Counted from the stretch's first letter, positions 17,856 through 26,012 are shown. The stretch: 64,000 nucleotides of DNA from Actinomycetales bacterium (GCA_018970765.1 JAGWVT010000001.1:94036-158035); one strand, 5' to 3'. Notes: a model not told the origin generated them from the sequence alone. Numbers and translations are program-made.

Positions 17856-18842
17856 GTGCCTGCCACCAAGAAAGTTCTCCTCGCCTCTCCCCGTGGCTAT
17901 TGCGCTGGTGTCGATCGTGCGATCGTGACCGTCGAGAAGGCGCTTGAGCTCTACGGTGCGCCCTTATATGTGCGCAAGCAGATCGTGCATAACAGGCATG
18001 TTGTTGAGGACCTCGAGGCCAAGGGAGCGGTCTTCGTCGACGAGCTGGACTCGGTACCGGAAGGTGCCACGGTGGTGTTCTCCGCGCACGGCGTTGCCCC
18101 CTCAGTCCATGCCGACGCCGCAGAACGCCAACTCAAGACCATCGATGCCACCTGCCCACTGGTGACGAAGGTGCATGCCGAGGCGCGGCGCTTTTCTGCT
18201 GAGGGCTACGGCATCGTCCTGATCGGTCACGAAGGACACGAGGAAGTCGTCGGCACCATGGGCGAGGCGCCCAATGACATCACACTTGTACAGTCTCCGG
18301 CTGAGGCGGAAACCGTCCACCTCTCCTCCGACAAACTCGTATGGCTCTCTCAAACGACACTCTCGGTGGACGAGACAATGCAGACAGTCGCAGCACTCTC
18401 ACAGCGGTTCCCGAATCTGGTCAGCCCACCCAGTGACGACATCTGCTACGCGACCCAGAACCGTCAAGCTGCTGTCAAGATCATTGCACCCCAGTGCGAT
18501 GTGGTGGTGGTCGTCGGCTCAGGGAACTCCTCGAACTCGGTTCGGCTCGTCGAGGTTGCACTGGAGTCAGGCGCAGGCAGTTCCTATCGCGTAGATAACG
18601 CAGGGGAATTACAGGACGAGTGGTTCACAGGCGCGAACACCGTTGGCGTAACGAGCGGTGCATCGGTTCCGGAGGAGTTGGTCGCGCAGGTGCTGGCCTG
18701 GCTAGATACGCGAGACTTCTCAGAGGTTGAATCCATCAGCGCTGCGGAAGAGACGTTGCTATTCGCTCTTCCGCCAGAATTACGGAAGGACCTCAAGGCC
18801 CGCGATGCCCGCGATGCCCGCGATGCCCGCGAGAACGATTAG
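17856..18842 (+). CDS. ispH: 4-hydroxy-3-methylbut-2-enyl diphosphate reductase
   Basis: 328 residues. The three cluster cysteines are present: Cys16 ([12 protein letters not shown]), Cys100 ([12 protein letters not shown]) and Cys197 ([11 protein letters not shown]), as are the substrate-binding [11 protein letters not shown] and GVTSGAS segments. IspH is the last enzyme of the MEP pathway and yields IPP and DMAPP, the substrates for the cis-prenyltransferase encoded upstream. The C-terminus ends in an [12 protein letters not shown] repeat encoded by a 9-base tandem repeat that overlaps the convergent DUF6542 gene by 50 bases. Leaderless start inferred. Confidence 0.95.
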   Translation: MPATKKVLLASPRGYCAGVDRAIVTVEKALELYGAPLYVRKQIVHNRHVVEDLEAKGAVFVDELDSVPEGATVVFSAHGVAPSVHADAAERQLKTIDATCPLVTKVHAEARRFSAEGYGIVLIGHEGHEEVVGTMGEAPNDITLVQSPAEAETVHLSSDKLVWLSQTTLSVDETMQTVAALSQRFPNLVSPPSDDICYATQNRQAAVKIIAPQCDVVVVVGSGNSSNSVRLVEVALESGAGSSYRVDNAGELQDEWFTGANTVGVTSGASVPEELVAQVLAWLDTRDFSEVESISAAEETLLFALPPELRKDLKARDARDARDAREND

Positions 18843-19695
18843 GTCCGCGCTGCGCGCTGCCTGCACCACGGCGGGAGCGAATCACGGCGATCACGACACC
18901 AACCAACACCGCGGCGAGTATCCAGGCCCAGTTTCGGCCGAGAACGAGGAAGACCGCGAGGCCGCGTTCCACGATCCCACCCTGCACACCCAGCTGTCCG
19001 ACCGTCAGTGCCGTAATCAACGCGGCGATCGGCGGTGCGATAGCAGCCACTGCCACGTCGGAGCGTCGCAGCGTCAGTGCCACGTAGATCGTTGAGGCAA
19101 GTAACGCGACTCCGGTCAACAAACCGAATGCACTCTTGGTGACCAACGCATCAATCAGACCCACGAGCAAAGTCACGGCAATCACGACGACGTAGCCGAG
19201 GCCTCCGCGTAGTCCGCGGCTCCTTCCACGGTCGGATTGACCGCGATCACCCCGGCGCCGACCACCGGATGACTTCTTGCTCATGGCTTGGTCATCCGCG
19301 ACTCGGGCACCGCCGGTCGGTGCAACGCCGCCTTCACGGCCATCGTTGTCGACTGGTGTCCGGACGGTACGCAACTTGCGGGCCTGGTCGGGCCGCAGTG
19401 CAGGGGTCGCGGTTGGGTCAATGACGTAGTAACTGCGGAACAGTCGCCCAGTTGCGGTGCCCGGTGCCACGGCCATGACAGGCGCAACTTCGTTCACCTC
19501 GTCAGCATCGAACTCGTTGAATTCGTCAAGGTCCCTCAGCTCGACGTCGTCGGCCTGCGCCATCACCACTAATTCGGGGGTTGCGGGTGCAGACTCCTGT
19601 CTTGCGTGTGCGATGGGCGGACCAGGATCCTCATCCTGGAAGAGGTCCCAGAATCCGTCGTCGCCAGCGGCGGCGGGAGCGTTGGGCTCGTCCAC
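18793..19695 (-). CDS. DUF6542 domain membrane protein
   Basis: 300 residues. An acidic, low-complexity N-terminal half ([20 protein letters not shown]) and a basic [20 protein letters not shown] linker precede a C-terminal domain with four hydrophobic helices (about 165-275), the DUF6542 region found next to ispH in actinobacteria (Rv1111c position). The function is unknown. The end is a [11 protein letters not shown] repeat encoded antisense to the ispH repeat. GTG start with TAGCGT 6 bases upstream. Confidence 0.75.
   Translation of the reverse strand: MDEPNAPAAAGDDGFWDLFQDEDPGPPIAHARQESAPATPELVVMAQADDVELRDLDEFNEFDADEVNEVAPVMAVAPGTATGRLFRSYYVIDPTATPALRPDQARKLRTVRTPVDNDGREGGVAPTGGARVADDQAMSKKSSGGRRRGDRGQSDRGRSRGLRGGLGYVVVIAVTLLVGLIDALVTKSAFGLLTGVALLASTIYVALTLRRSDVAVAAIAPPIAALITALTVGQLGVQGGIVERGLAVFLVLGRNWAWILAAVLVGVVIAVIRSRRGAGSAQRGPNRSRGHRGHRGHRGP
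18798..18833. repeat. Four 9-base tandem repeats coding on both strands
   Basis: GCCCGCGAT occurs three times followed by GCCCGCGAG (18798-18806, 18807-18815, 18816-18824, 18825-18833). On the plus strand it encodes Ala-Arg-Asp units at the IspH C-terminus, and on the minus strand Gly-His-Arg units at the DUF6542 C-terminus. Confidence 0.9.
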
Positions 19696-19701
19696 GTCGG
19701 T

Positions 19702-19707
19702 ACGCTA
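19702..19707 (-). promoter_or_regulatory. -10 element of a leaderless promoter for the DUF6542 gene
   Basis: TAGCGT on the minus strand ends 6 bases before the GTG start at 19695. Confidence 0.5.
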
Positions 19708-19737
19708 ACCGATCAGAGCCGGTAGCCGTGCTGCGCC

Positions 19738-20562
19738 TCATTCCTGAAGCCTTGTGCTTTGCTCGGCGGTCAGCAATTGCTCCTTCACCTCGATACCCCA
19801 TGCGTAGCCGGCCAGACTGCCGTCGGTGCGGATTACCCGGTGACACGGCACCGCCAGTGCCACCGGGTTACCTGCGCAGGCCGCCGCAACGGCTCGGATC
19901 GAGGTTGGGCGATTTATCTGGTCAGCAATCTGCGTGTAGGTGCGTGTTTGGCCTGATGGGATGGTGCGAATTGCTTGCCATACCCGTGCCTGGAACGCAG
20001 TTCCATTGACGTCGAGCGGCAGCTGTGGGGCTTGGTGACCCACGGCGAGTGTACGTAGCGCGATGAGCACGTCGACCATGGCGAATTCATCTTCGCGCAG
20101 GTCTGCCGCCGAGAATTCTCGCTTGATTTCATCGACGAGGCGTGCACGATCGACGCCAATCCGCGCGGCGCATAGCCCGCGATCTGACGCCACCGCCACG
20201 ATCACGCCGATGGCTGAGGGAGTCGTTGCCCACAGCAACGGAAGTCCGGGGGCACCCGCGGCGTACTCAGAAGGAGTCATCCCCAGGCGACGGCCGACCT
20301 CGTCATAAAAGGAACGAACAGATCCGTAGCCTGCATCCGTCAAGGCGTCGGCGATGGTGGTTGTGCGACGCAGTGATACTCGCGCGAGATCCGTGCGCAC
20401 CGCGCGACCGTATGCGCCTGGGGAGATGCCGAGGGCTTGAAAGTCCCGCTGGATCTGGCGGGGTGTGCAGTCGGCGAGGTCGGCGAGTTCGCTGATCGCT
20501 ACCGGGCCGCCTGCGACTTCCATCGCTCGGCAGCACACCAGCACGCGGTCTCGACCTGACAC
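19738..20562 (-). CDS. Ada-like protein: AraC-type HTH plus methylated-DNA-protein cysteine methyltransferase, no Zn domain
   Basis: 274 residues from the GTG at 20562, chosen because TACCGT lies exactly 6 bases upstream and the protein then starts right at the HTH. Domains: AraC-type HTH (about 5-90, ELADLADCTPRQIQRDFQ and SFYDEVGRRLGMTPSEY) and a C-terminal O6-alkylguanine transferase with the acceptor site PCHRVIR (Cys240) and RAVAAACAGNP. Full-length Ada begins with a four-cysteine zinc domain that senses methylphosphotriesters. Even the longest frame (to a TTG at 20673) lacks it, so the usual inducer domain is missing. Confidence 0.85.
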   Translation of the reverse strand: MSGRDRVLVCCRAMEVAGGPVAISELADLADCTPRQIQRDFQALGISPGAYGRAVRTDLARVSLRRTTTIADALTDAGYGSVRSFYDEVGRRLGMTPSEYAAGAPGLPLLWATTPSAIGVIVAVASDRGLCAARIGVDRARLVDEIKREFSAADLREDEFAMVDVLIALRTLAVGHQAPQLPLDVNGTAFQARVWQAIRTIPSGQTRTYTQIADQINRPTSIRAVAAACAGNPVALAVPCHRVIRTDGSLAGYAWGIEVKEQLLTAEQSTRLQE

Positions 20563-20568
20563 CCCTGC

Positions 20569-20574
20569 ACGGTA
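20569..20574 (-). promoter_or_regulatory. -10 element of a leaderless promoter for the Ada-like gene
   Basis: TACCGT on the minus strand ends 6 bases before the GTG at 20562 and decides the start. No good -35 was found. Confidence 0.5.
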
Positions 20575-20703
20575 GTCAGGCGCCATCAGCGCTGGACTCC
20601 GATTTGCGACAACTGCTTGTGCCCCTGACTGCGCGGTCAAGAGAGATTCAGCAACTTCGTGAATCAGAGTCAAAGAGTTTGCTTGCAGATGGCGCAGCCT
20701 GCG

Positions 20704-20731
20704 TTGAAGGAGGGAGCTGACCTGCTACGTT
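20704..20731 (+). promoter_or_regulatory. Probable promoter of the DUF6069 gene
   Basis: TTGAAG (20704-20709), a 16-base spacer and TACGTT (20726-20731). The predicted leader is about 80 bases and ends in a good ribosome binding site. Confidence 0.4.
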
Positions 20732-20818
20732 GCACGCACATCACCTACTGCACCCGCAAAAGCCAAGGGCCTAGCGATGAATGCAGTGATCGCAGAAGCC
20801 CAACACGAGGGAGTCACC

Positions 20819-21235
20819 ATGACAAGCGCCTCAGCAGCCTCGACAAGCACGCCGAACAATTTGAATGGCAAGCGATTTGGGTTAGCAGTACTTGCAGCGA
20901 TCATCCTTAACCTCATCGCCTATGCCATTGGCTCAGTGGCTGGCGCGAGCTGGATCGCTAATGGTCAAGACATCACCTGGATCATGGTGATCCTTGCAAC
21001 GGTGTTCCCAATGGCAGTTGGCGGAGCTATCACGTACCTATTGGCGCGTCGCTCGGGCAAAGCAACGCATGTCATGGCCTGGATCGGTTTGGCCTTCGGC
21101 ATTGTGACTGTGCCAGCCCCGCTGTTTTCGGCGGAGAATGCCGCGGCTGGCATGGCGCTGGCATCCATGCATGTGATCACTGGCGTGGTGTGGTTCTTCG
21201 CCGTGCGCCCTGGGCGTGCAGTTGCTGCCGGCTGA
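20819..21235 (+). CDS. DUF6069-like four-helix membrane protein
   Basis: 138 residues from the ATG at 20819, preceded by GAGGGAG at 7 bases; a further 14 in-frame codons upstream lack support. There are four hydrophobic helices (about 18-38, 48-68, 80-100, 108-124) with short loops and a Ser/Thr-rich N-terminus, matching small actinobacterial DUF6069 membrane proteins. The function is unknown. It lies at the left edge of the accessory patch before ychF. Confidence 0.65.
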   Translation: MTSASAASTSTPNNLNGKRFGLAVLAAIILNLIAYAIGSVAGASWIANGQDITWIMVILATVFPMAVGGAITYLLARRSGKATHVMAWIGLAFGIVTVPAPLFSAENAAAGMALASMHVITGVVWFFAVRPGRAVAAG

Positions 21236-21241
21236 GTCACG

Positions 21242-21316
21242 ATGGCATTCACGGATGAGGAAGTGGAATACAGCCACAATCCGCTCATTGGGTGGTTGCG
21301 GGACCAGCGGACCTGA
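21242..21316 (+). pseudogene. Possible N-terminal remnant of a PPOX-class F420-dependent oxidoreductase
   Basis: A 24-codon frame beginning MAFTDEEVEY resembles the start of flavin/F420-dependent pyridoxamine-oxidase-like proteins (MxFTDxEvaYL), but then diverges and stops. It has no ribosome binding site. The similarity rests on about 10 residues, so this is a weak call. Confidence 0.2.
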
Positions 21317-21347
21317 GGTCTTCGGCTCGGCGGATACCCTTCGCCAG

Positions 21348-21370
21348 TGGCACTTACTATCGGTGACGTC
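21348..21370 (+). repeat. Diverged copy of the ychF 5'-end repeat
   Basis: 18 of 23 positions match the ychF start segment at 22875-22897 (TGGCACT, AC, ATCGG and CGTC are shared). A TGCCAAA a few bases downstream is also shared with ychF. With the second copy it shares TTCGCC just upstream. Confidence 0.5.
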
Positions 21371-21406
21371 GTATCGAAGATGCCAAACAGCCCGATGACC
21401 ATGAAG

Positions 21407-21766
21407 TCACCGCTGTTCAGCCTCCGCCCGGGCGATGCACTCGGTGAGCCGGGCCTTCTCCCGGGCGCGCCAGTCCTTCGTGCCGTAGTTGGACGAGAAC
21501 GCATCTGCGAAGTCCACTGGATCCTCTCCGATGAGCCTGCGGATGCCCGTCCCGTCGGCGGCAGCCTGCTCGAAGAGGTCGACAAGGTCCTCCCACATTT
21601 GAACGGGCGCGTCATAGCCCTGCGATCCGGCACGCATGAGGTAGTGCTCGAAGCCCTCGGCTGCGGTGCGGTAGCCGCCTGGTAGTGCCGCCACCCGTGC
21701 GCGGTACTGCTTCCAGCGCTTCTTGTCGCTGCGCGTACCCGCGACCGATTCAATGAAGCTGTTCAT
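21407..21766 (-). CDS. DUF1048 family protein
   Basis: 119 residues from the ATG at 21766, which overlaps the PadR stop (ATGA); the frame extends upstream inside padR without support. The sequence is helical with the family-typical order KKRWKQYRARVAALPGGYR, AAEGFEHYLM and MWEDLVDLFEQAAADG, then VGEDP-like IGEDPVDFADAF. DUF1048 proteins are almost always found beside PadR regulators; their biochemical function is not known. Co-translation with PadR suggests a regulatory or partner role. Confidence 0.75.
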   Translation of the reverse strand: MNSFIESVAGTRSDKKRWKQYRARVAALPGGYRTAAEGFEHYLMRAGSQGYDAPVQMWEDLVDLFEQAAADGTGIRRLIGEDPVDFADAFSSNYGTKDWRAREKARLTECIARAEAEQR

Positions 21767-22095
21767 CTCCTGCCTCCTTTGCGCAGTTGTTCCAGTCGTT
21801 CCGAGAGGAAACTCCACATCGTCCAGAACTCATCAAGGTGGCGGCTGCCTTGTGCGTTTAGCGAATACACCTTGCGGGGCGGCCCCTTCTCTGACGGCAC
21901 CTTCTCCACATTGACAAGGCCGCGTTGCTCGAGGCGAACCAGCAGGGCGTAGACGGTGCCCTCTGCGATGTCGGTGAACCCCTGCTCGCGCAGCCACGCG
22001 GTGATCTCGTAGCCATACGCGGGTCTTTCACAGAGGTAACCCAGGACGATTCCGTCCAGTGTTCCCTTGAGCATTTCGGTGAGCTGCCTGCCCAT
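21763..22095 (-). CDS. PadR family transcriptional regulator
   Basis: 110 residues forming a winged helix (LKGTLDGIVLGYLCERPAYGYEI, then EGTVYALLVRLEQRGLV and KGPPRKVYSL) followed by a short dimerisation helix, the PadR subfamily-2 size. GAGG lies 5 bases before the ATG. It is followed by an overlapping DUF1048 gene. Paired GTCACT sites upstream probably serve autoregulation. No transporter or other target gene lies in the same operon, which is unusual for this pair. Confidence 0.85.
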   Translation of the reverse strand: MGRQLTEMLKGTLDGIVLGYLCERPAYGYEITAWLREQGFTDIAEGTVYALLVRLEQRGLVNVEKVPSEKGPPRKVYSLNAQGSRHLDEFWTMWSFLSERLEQLRKGGRR

Positions 22096-22110
22096 GTCGC
22101 CTCACTACTT

Positions 22111-22142
22111 AGCGTCACTTGTTACTGCTACATAGTGTCACT
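22111..22142. promoter_or_regulatory. Paired GTCACT sites upstream of padR, probable PadR operator
   Basis: AGCGTCACT (22111-22119) and AGTGTCACT (22134-22142) are direct repeats 23 bases apart, about two helical turns. The second is itself a palindrome (AGTG-T-CACT). They lie 16-47 bases before the padR start. Confidence 0.4.
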
Positions 22143-22221
22143 GAATACCGCCCCGGCGCAAGTCCGGAAGCGGTACGGCGGGCGTTCGGCTCGTGGCCAG
22201 ACACCGATAGCGTTCGCCGAA

Positions 22222-22244
22222 TGGCACTCACCATCGGCATCGTC
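22222..22244 (+). repeat. Perfect 23-base copy of the ychF 5' end
   Basis: Identical to 22875-22897, the first codons of ychF (it encodes ALTIGIV after an ATG, then reads into a stop at 22251-22253). It lies 653 bases upstream in the same orientation, between padR and the GNAT gene. Confidence 0.85.
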
Positions 22245-22296
22245 TGTCGGTAGGTGCTAACGGTTCGCGCGCCGTGGGATACCTGGCGAACGCAGA

Positions 22297-22779
22297 ATGC
22301 GGCTCCCGTCGACTGGCAGAATCTCGCAAGTGACAAGCGATGTCATTGAGCCCCGGCGTGCCGCCCTTGGTGACCTCGGAGGTCTGGTCCCTCTCATTCG
22401 ATCCTTCTACGAGGTCGACCGTCATGAGTTCGACGAGTCAAGGGTCCGCTCCGCGCTGACACCGCTCCTTGTCGACGACACGTTCGGTCAGGTGTGGGTG
22501 ACCGAGGTCGGTGGCGTTCTCACCGGCTACGCGGTGGTCACCTGGAGCTACTCGCTCGAGTCCGGCGGACGTGACTGCATCTTGGACGAGATCTACGTCG
22601 AGCAGCGGTCCGGCGGGACGGGCTCACGACTGCTGGAGGCGGCGATGGCGGGGGCGACAGAGGCTGGCGCGCGGGCCGTCTTCCTTGAGACCGAGGTGCA
22701 CAACCAGCGAGTTCGGTCCTTCTACGCACGCCACGGTTTCCAGGAGGAGGATTCGGTCTGGATGAGTCGCTCGATGTAG
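22297..22779 (+). CDS. GNAT family N-acetyltransferase
   Basis: 160 residues with a GNAT core: ILDEIYVEQRSGGTGSRLLE (motif A, although the usual R/Q-x-x-G-x-G/A is here RSGGTGS) and LETEVHNQRVRSFYARHGF in the C-terminal half. The substrate is unknown. The start is uncertain; GTG at 22330 would remove 11 residues without homology. The gene is bounded by the 23-base direct repeat of the ychF 5' end, so it looks like inserted cargo. Confidence 0.8.
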   Translation: MRLPSTGRISQVTSDVIEPRRAALGDLGGLVPLIRSFYEVDRHEFDESRVRSALTPLLVDDTFGQVWVTEVGGVLTGYAVVTWSYSLESGGRDCILDEIYVEQRSGGTGSRLLEAAMAGATEAGARAVFLETEVHNQRVRSFYARHGFQEEDSVWMSRSM

Positions 22780-22873
22780 GCCGCTACCCTGTGTGCCGGC
22801 GGACCACACCGCCCATTCCGCCGTGCTCCTCCGCCGCACGGTCAGCCTGTGACGATGAAGAAGGATTAGCACC

Positions 22874-23947
22874 TTGGCACTCACCATCGGCATCGTCGGC
22901 CTGCCAAATGTCGGCAAGTCGACTCTTTTCAACGCACTGACGAAGAATGACGTGTTGGCAGCGAACTATCCGTTTGCCACGATTGAGCCGAACACCGGTG
23001 TGGTCGGGGTACCGGATGACCGCCTTGCCGTGCTGGCAGAAATATTTCATTCTGAACGACTCATTCCGGCGACGGTGACCTTCGTTGACATCGCCGGGAT
23101 TGTTCGTGGTGCCAGTGAAGGGGCTGGCCTTGGCAATAAGTTCCTTGCGAACATCCGCGAGTCGGACGCCATCTGTCAGGTACTTCGCGCTTTCCACGAC
23201 GACGACGTTGTCCATGTGGAGGGTCGGGTAGACCCGGCCGAGGACATGGCCACAATCAACACTGAACTCATTCTGGCGGACTTGCAAACACTCGATCGTG
23301 CCCTCCCTCGCCTGCAGAAGGAGGCTCGCAACGACAAGTCGCGGGTTGCCGTGCTTGCTGCTGCTCAGGAGGCGCGGAAGATCCTCGACGAGGGTTCCAC
23401 GGTCTTTCAGGCCGCGTTGGACCCTGGGCCGCTGCGTGAGTTGTTCCTACTGACCGCTAAGCCCTTCCTGTATGTCATCAACTGTGATGAATCCCAACTT
23501 GGCGATGCGTCATTCCAGGACCGGATGCGCAGTCTGGTGAGCCCCGCCGAGGCGGTGTTTCTTGACGCCAAACTCGAATCCGAGTTGGCAGAACTCGAGG
23601 AGGCCGAGGCTCGTGAACTTCTCGCCTCGGTCGGCCAGGCCGAGCAGGGCTTGGATGCGTTGGCGCGCGTCGGATTCGACACGCTGGGCCTGCAGACGTA
23701 CTTGACCGCAGGTCCCAAGGAGGCCCGCGCTTGGACCATCCGCAAAGGGGCGACCGCACCGGAGGCCGCCGGGGTCATCCACACCGACTTCCAAAAGGGC
23801 TTCATCAAGGCCGAAGTGGTCTCCTTCGACGAACTCGTCGATGCAGGTTCCATGGCTGAAGCGAAATCCCGCGGCAAGGTGCGCATGGAGGGCAAGGAGT
23901 ACGTCATGGTCGACGGTGACGTCGTCGAGTTTCGATTCAACGTCTAA
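22874..23947 (+). CDS. ychF: Redox-regulated ATPase YchF (Obg-family)
   Basis: 357 residues. G1 loop GLPNVGKS at 8-15, switch region [26 protein letters not shown] in the G4 position (NxxE type, giving ATP preference), and a C-terminal TGS-like domain with [17 protein letters not shown] and [11 protein letters not shown]. YchF binds ribosomes and is linked to stress responses. TTG start with AAGGAT upstream. The first bases of the coding sequence (22875-22897) are repeated upstream at 22222 and, diverged, at 21348. Confidence 0.95.
   Translation: MALTIGIVGLPNVGKSTLFNALTKNDVLAANYPFATIEPNTGVVGVPDDRLAVLAEIFHSERLIPATVTFVDIAGIVRGASEGAGLGNKFLANIRESDAICQVLRAFHDDDVVHVEGRVDPAEDMATINTELILADLQTLDRALPRLQKEARNDKSRVAVLAAAQEARKILDEGSTVFQAALDPGPLRELFLLTAKPFLYVINCDESQLGDASFQDRMRSLVSPAEAVFLDAKLESELAELEEAEARELLASVGQAEQGLDALARVGFDTLGLQTYLTAGPKEARAWTIRKGATAPEAAGVIHTDFQKGFIKAEVVSFDELVDAGSMAEAKSRGKVRMEGKEYVMVDGDVVEFRFNV
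22875..22897 (+). repeat. Resident copy of the 23-base direct repeat, inside ychF
   Basis: Start-proximal codons of ychF, identical to 22222-22244 in the same orientation. Confidence 0.85.
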
Positions 23948-23961
23948 GTCACCCGCCCATC

Positions 23962-24345
23962 ATGCGACTGCACGCGGTGACCTTGCTCGTCGATGACTAC
24001 GACCAAGCGATCACTCACTATGTCGACGACCTGGGCTTCTCGCTCGTGGAGGACACCAGACTTTCGCAGGATAAGCGCTGGGTTCGAGTCGCTCCTGACC
24101 CAGCTGGCACCACGTCGTTCATCCTGGCAGTAGCGACGACTGATCAGCAGCGCGCGTCGATCGGCAACCAGACGGGAGGTCGAGTGGGCTTCTTCCTGCA
24201 CACCGATGACTTCGCCGGCGATCACGCCAGGCTGATGAGCCGTGGGGTGCAAATGACCGAGGAGCCGCGCCGCGAGCCCTACGGAACAGTCGTGGTCTTC
24301 GAGGATCGCTACGGCAACCTTTGGGACCTCATCGGGCCGTCGTGA
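23962..24345 (+). CDS. VOC (glyoxalase/bleomycin-resistance) family protein
   Basis: 127 residues with one pair of beta-alpha-beta-beta-beta modules: MRLHAVTLLVDDYDQAITHYVDDLGFSL at the start and VVFEDRYGNLWDLIGP at the end, the usual metal-ligand-bearing edges. His4 and the Glu/Asp near residue 121 are possible ligands. Such proteins can be dioxygenases, lyases or drug-binding proteins; this one most resembles the uncharacterised YfiT/ExtD-like group. It follows ychF by 14 bases. Confidence 0.8.
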   Translation: MRLHAVTLLVDDYDQAITHYVDDLGFSLVEDTRLSQDKRWVRVAPDPAGTTSFILAVATTDQQRASIGNQTGGRVGFFLHTDDFAGDHARLMSRGVQMTEEPRREPYGTVVVFEDRYGNLWDLIGPS

Positions 24346-24772
24346 TGTTGCTTGCCTGCCACCCACATCGGTGGCGATCCACAGGCCGTGCCTTAAGTCT
24401 GGTCGAGCACGCTTGATGAGCGCACCATGCGGGGCGGCCGGGACGTTGTTTGAACTCCGTGCCGTCCGCGGTCTTGACGCCCTGGGTTCGCACGGTCCGC
24501 ACCAACGATGCGAATGAGACACCGCCGATGTAGGAGAGGTAGGACTTGCGAACCGCGTCCACGAGCGTCGGATCGGGCGAGTGCTCGGGTTCGGTCGTGT
24601 TGTCCCAGACATAGGCCCATCGAGGACCGCCGGTCGGTGTCATTCCCTTGGAGCGTCTGTACTCGTGCGTATCACGCCAAGACTTTGTTTTGCTTGGAAG
24701 GACCCAGGCGCGGTACCTCGGTACGACTCCGCAGTTCCGGCTGAATTTGCAAGTCCCCTTGTCTGCCATCAA
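24329..24772 (-). pseudogene. Remnant resembling the recombinase domain of a serine recombinase
   Basis: A 147-codon frame with no convincing start. Its central part follows the PF07508 recombinase pattern: RRSKGMTPTGGPRWAYVWD, then PDPTLVDAVRKSYLSYIGG, then VSFASLVRTVRTQGVKTADG (compare G.P.GG.P.GY, VR.IF..Y..G.S...IA..LN..G..T..G). The N-terminal resolvase catalytic domain and the zinc ribbon are missing, and both ends read into unrelated sequence. It fills most of the 494-base gap between the VOC and SRPBCC genes; nothing else was seen there. Confidence 0.35.
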
Positions 24773-24839
24773 ACCCCTCGAGTCTGCTTAAGGACACCGG
24801 TCTCGTAGTCACAAATACACACGGTGCGAGGATGGGGGC

Positions 24840-25307
24840 GTGAGCGACTTTCTCTACTCCGTTGAGCGTGAGTACGACATTCCCGTCGAGATCCTGTGGG
24901 GCGCCTGGACTGATGCAGACGCCCTCCAACAGTGGTACCACCCCGCAGATCTATTGAACGTTCCTGGCTCGGTGGTCTCTGACCCGGTACCGGGCGGCTG
25001 GTGGACCTGCGGCGTGGACGTGCCGGAGCACGGATTCGCGTCGTACTTCTACGGTCGCTACACGGCAGTCGTCGAGAATGCCCGGCTGGAGCATTCCATG
25101 CACTACACCCAGTCCGCTGAGGAATTTGCGGCGAGGGATGAAACGTCGCCCGCGCATCGAGTCGTGGTGGAGTTCGAGACGCGAGGGTTTCGGAGCTGGG
25201 TGAAGTTCAGCCAGTTCGGCGTCCTACCTGAGGGACAGGCTGCGCGAGCCCAGGCCGGCATGGAGAGCTATTTCGATTCACTCGGATCCTTCTTGTCGGT
25301 GAATTGA
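24840..25307 (+). CDS. SRPBCC (AHSA1-like) domain protein
   Basis: 155 residues. The N-terminal REYDIPVEILWGAWTDADALQQWYHP is the AHSA1/START-like signature, followed by GG.W.CGV, the GRYTAV strand and a long C-terminal helix (GQAARAQAGMESYFDSLGSF). These proteins form a hydrophobic pocket; the ligand is unknown. GTG start after a G-rich stretch (GGATGGGGG). Confidence 0.8.
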   Translation: MSDFLYSVEREYDIPVEILWGAWTDADALQQWYHPADLLNVPGSVVSDPVPGGWWTCGVDVPEHGFASYFYGRYTAVVENARLEHSMHYTQSAEEFAARDETSPAHRVVVEFETRGFRSWVKFSQFGVLPEGQAARAQAGMESYFDSLGSFLSVN

Positions 25308-25319
25308 GCAGAAGCGGGT

Positions 25320-25943
25320 TCACGAGTGCAGTTGGGCCATGTCCTTGGGCATTCGGATGCCTTCGGCGCGTAGCTCCAGTTGAGCGAGTTGATTGATCGT
25401 GGCCTGGTCGCCTCGGCGCCAGGCGCCGACCGGGTCTGAGTTGATGCGCGCTAGCACGTGCAGGGGTTGACGCGCCATGGCTCGCAGGGCGAAGAGTTCA
25501 AGATCTGCGGCGGAGTCAACGAATTTGCGCGCAGCGCTCGCCCGGCGGATGAAGGCAATACGCAGCGGAATCCACAGCGAAGCCAGCGGGACGATCGCCA
25601 CGATGATGATGGTCCATTGCAGAAGGGATGCGATGGACATCACCGCTTCGACCTGAGTGCGCCCGGCAGTTTCGATCATGGTTGTGGCGATACCCATCGA
25701 CTCGAAGGGGCGAGCCAGCACTCCACCAATGAGCGGGATGTTATCCGCGGAACTGCTTGCGGAGTTCAGGGTGCGTGTCAGTCCGAGGGCAGCATCCGCA
25801 ATTGCCTGGCCAGGGGCGGCAAGGGCCTCAACCTTTTCGCGGACCTGAAGTGCGAACCACACGGCGCATGCTGACCAGATCAGCAGCCATAGGTCACCAA
25901 GTACCTGGCGGAGTGCACGGGTTGGGATCTGGGAGTACAGCAC
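25320..25943 (-). CDS. Actinobacterial two-helix membrane protein of unknown function
   Basis: 207 residues. One helix near 15-35 (LWLLIWSACAVWFALQV), a soluble stretch with an amphipathic helix, a second membrane helix near 108-128 (LLQWTIIIVAIVPLASLWIPL), then a helical cytoplasmic tail with AADLELFALRAMARQPL and an Asp/Pro loop. GTG start with GGAGG 7 bases upstream. I do not recognise a named family. It is divergent from typA. Confidence 0.6.
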   Translation of the reverse strand: MLYSQIPTRALRQVLGDLWLLIWSACAVWFALQVREKVEALAAPGQAIADAALGLTRTLNSASSSADNIPLIGGVLARPFESMGIATTMIETAGRTQVEAVMSIASLLQWTIIIVAIVPLASLWIPLRIAFIRRASAARKFVDSAADLELFALRAMARQPLHVLARINSDPVGAWRRGDQATINQLAQLELRAEGIRMPKDMAQLHS

Positions 25944-26006
25944 CTTGGGGCCTCCTCATTCGTGCCGGCTGATTCGCGCGGTTTCCCTGCAGAGCGTGCC
26001 ACCACC

Positions 26007-26012
26007 TAGGGT
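26007..26012 (+). promoter_or_regulatory. -10 element of a leaderless promoter for typA
   Basis: TAGGGT ends 6 bases before the GTG start at 26019. Confidence 0.5.

Noticed and set aside
20965..21753. 262-codon minus-strand frame across the DUF6069 and DUF1048 genes
   Set aside because: It has low-complexity Arg/Ser/Pro composition typical of a shadow frame in GC-rich DNA and overlaps two genes with family matches.
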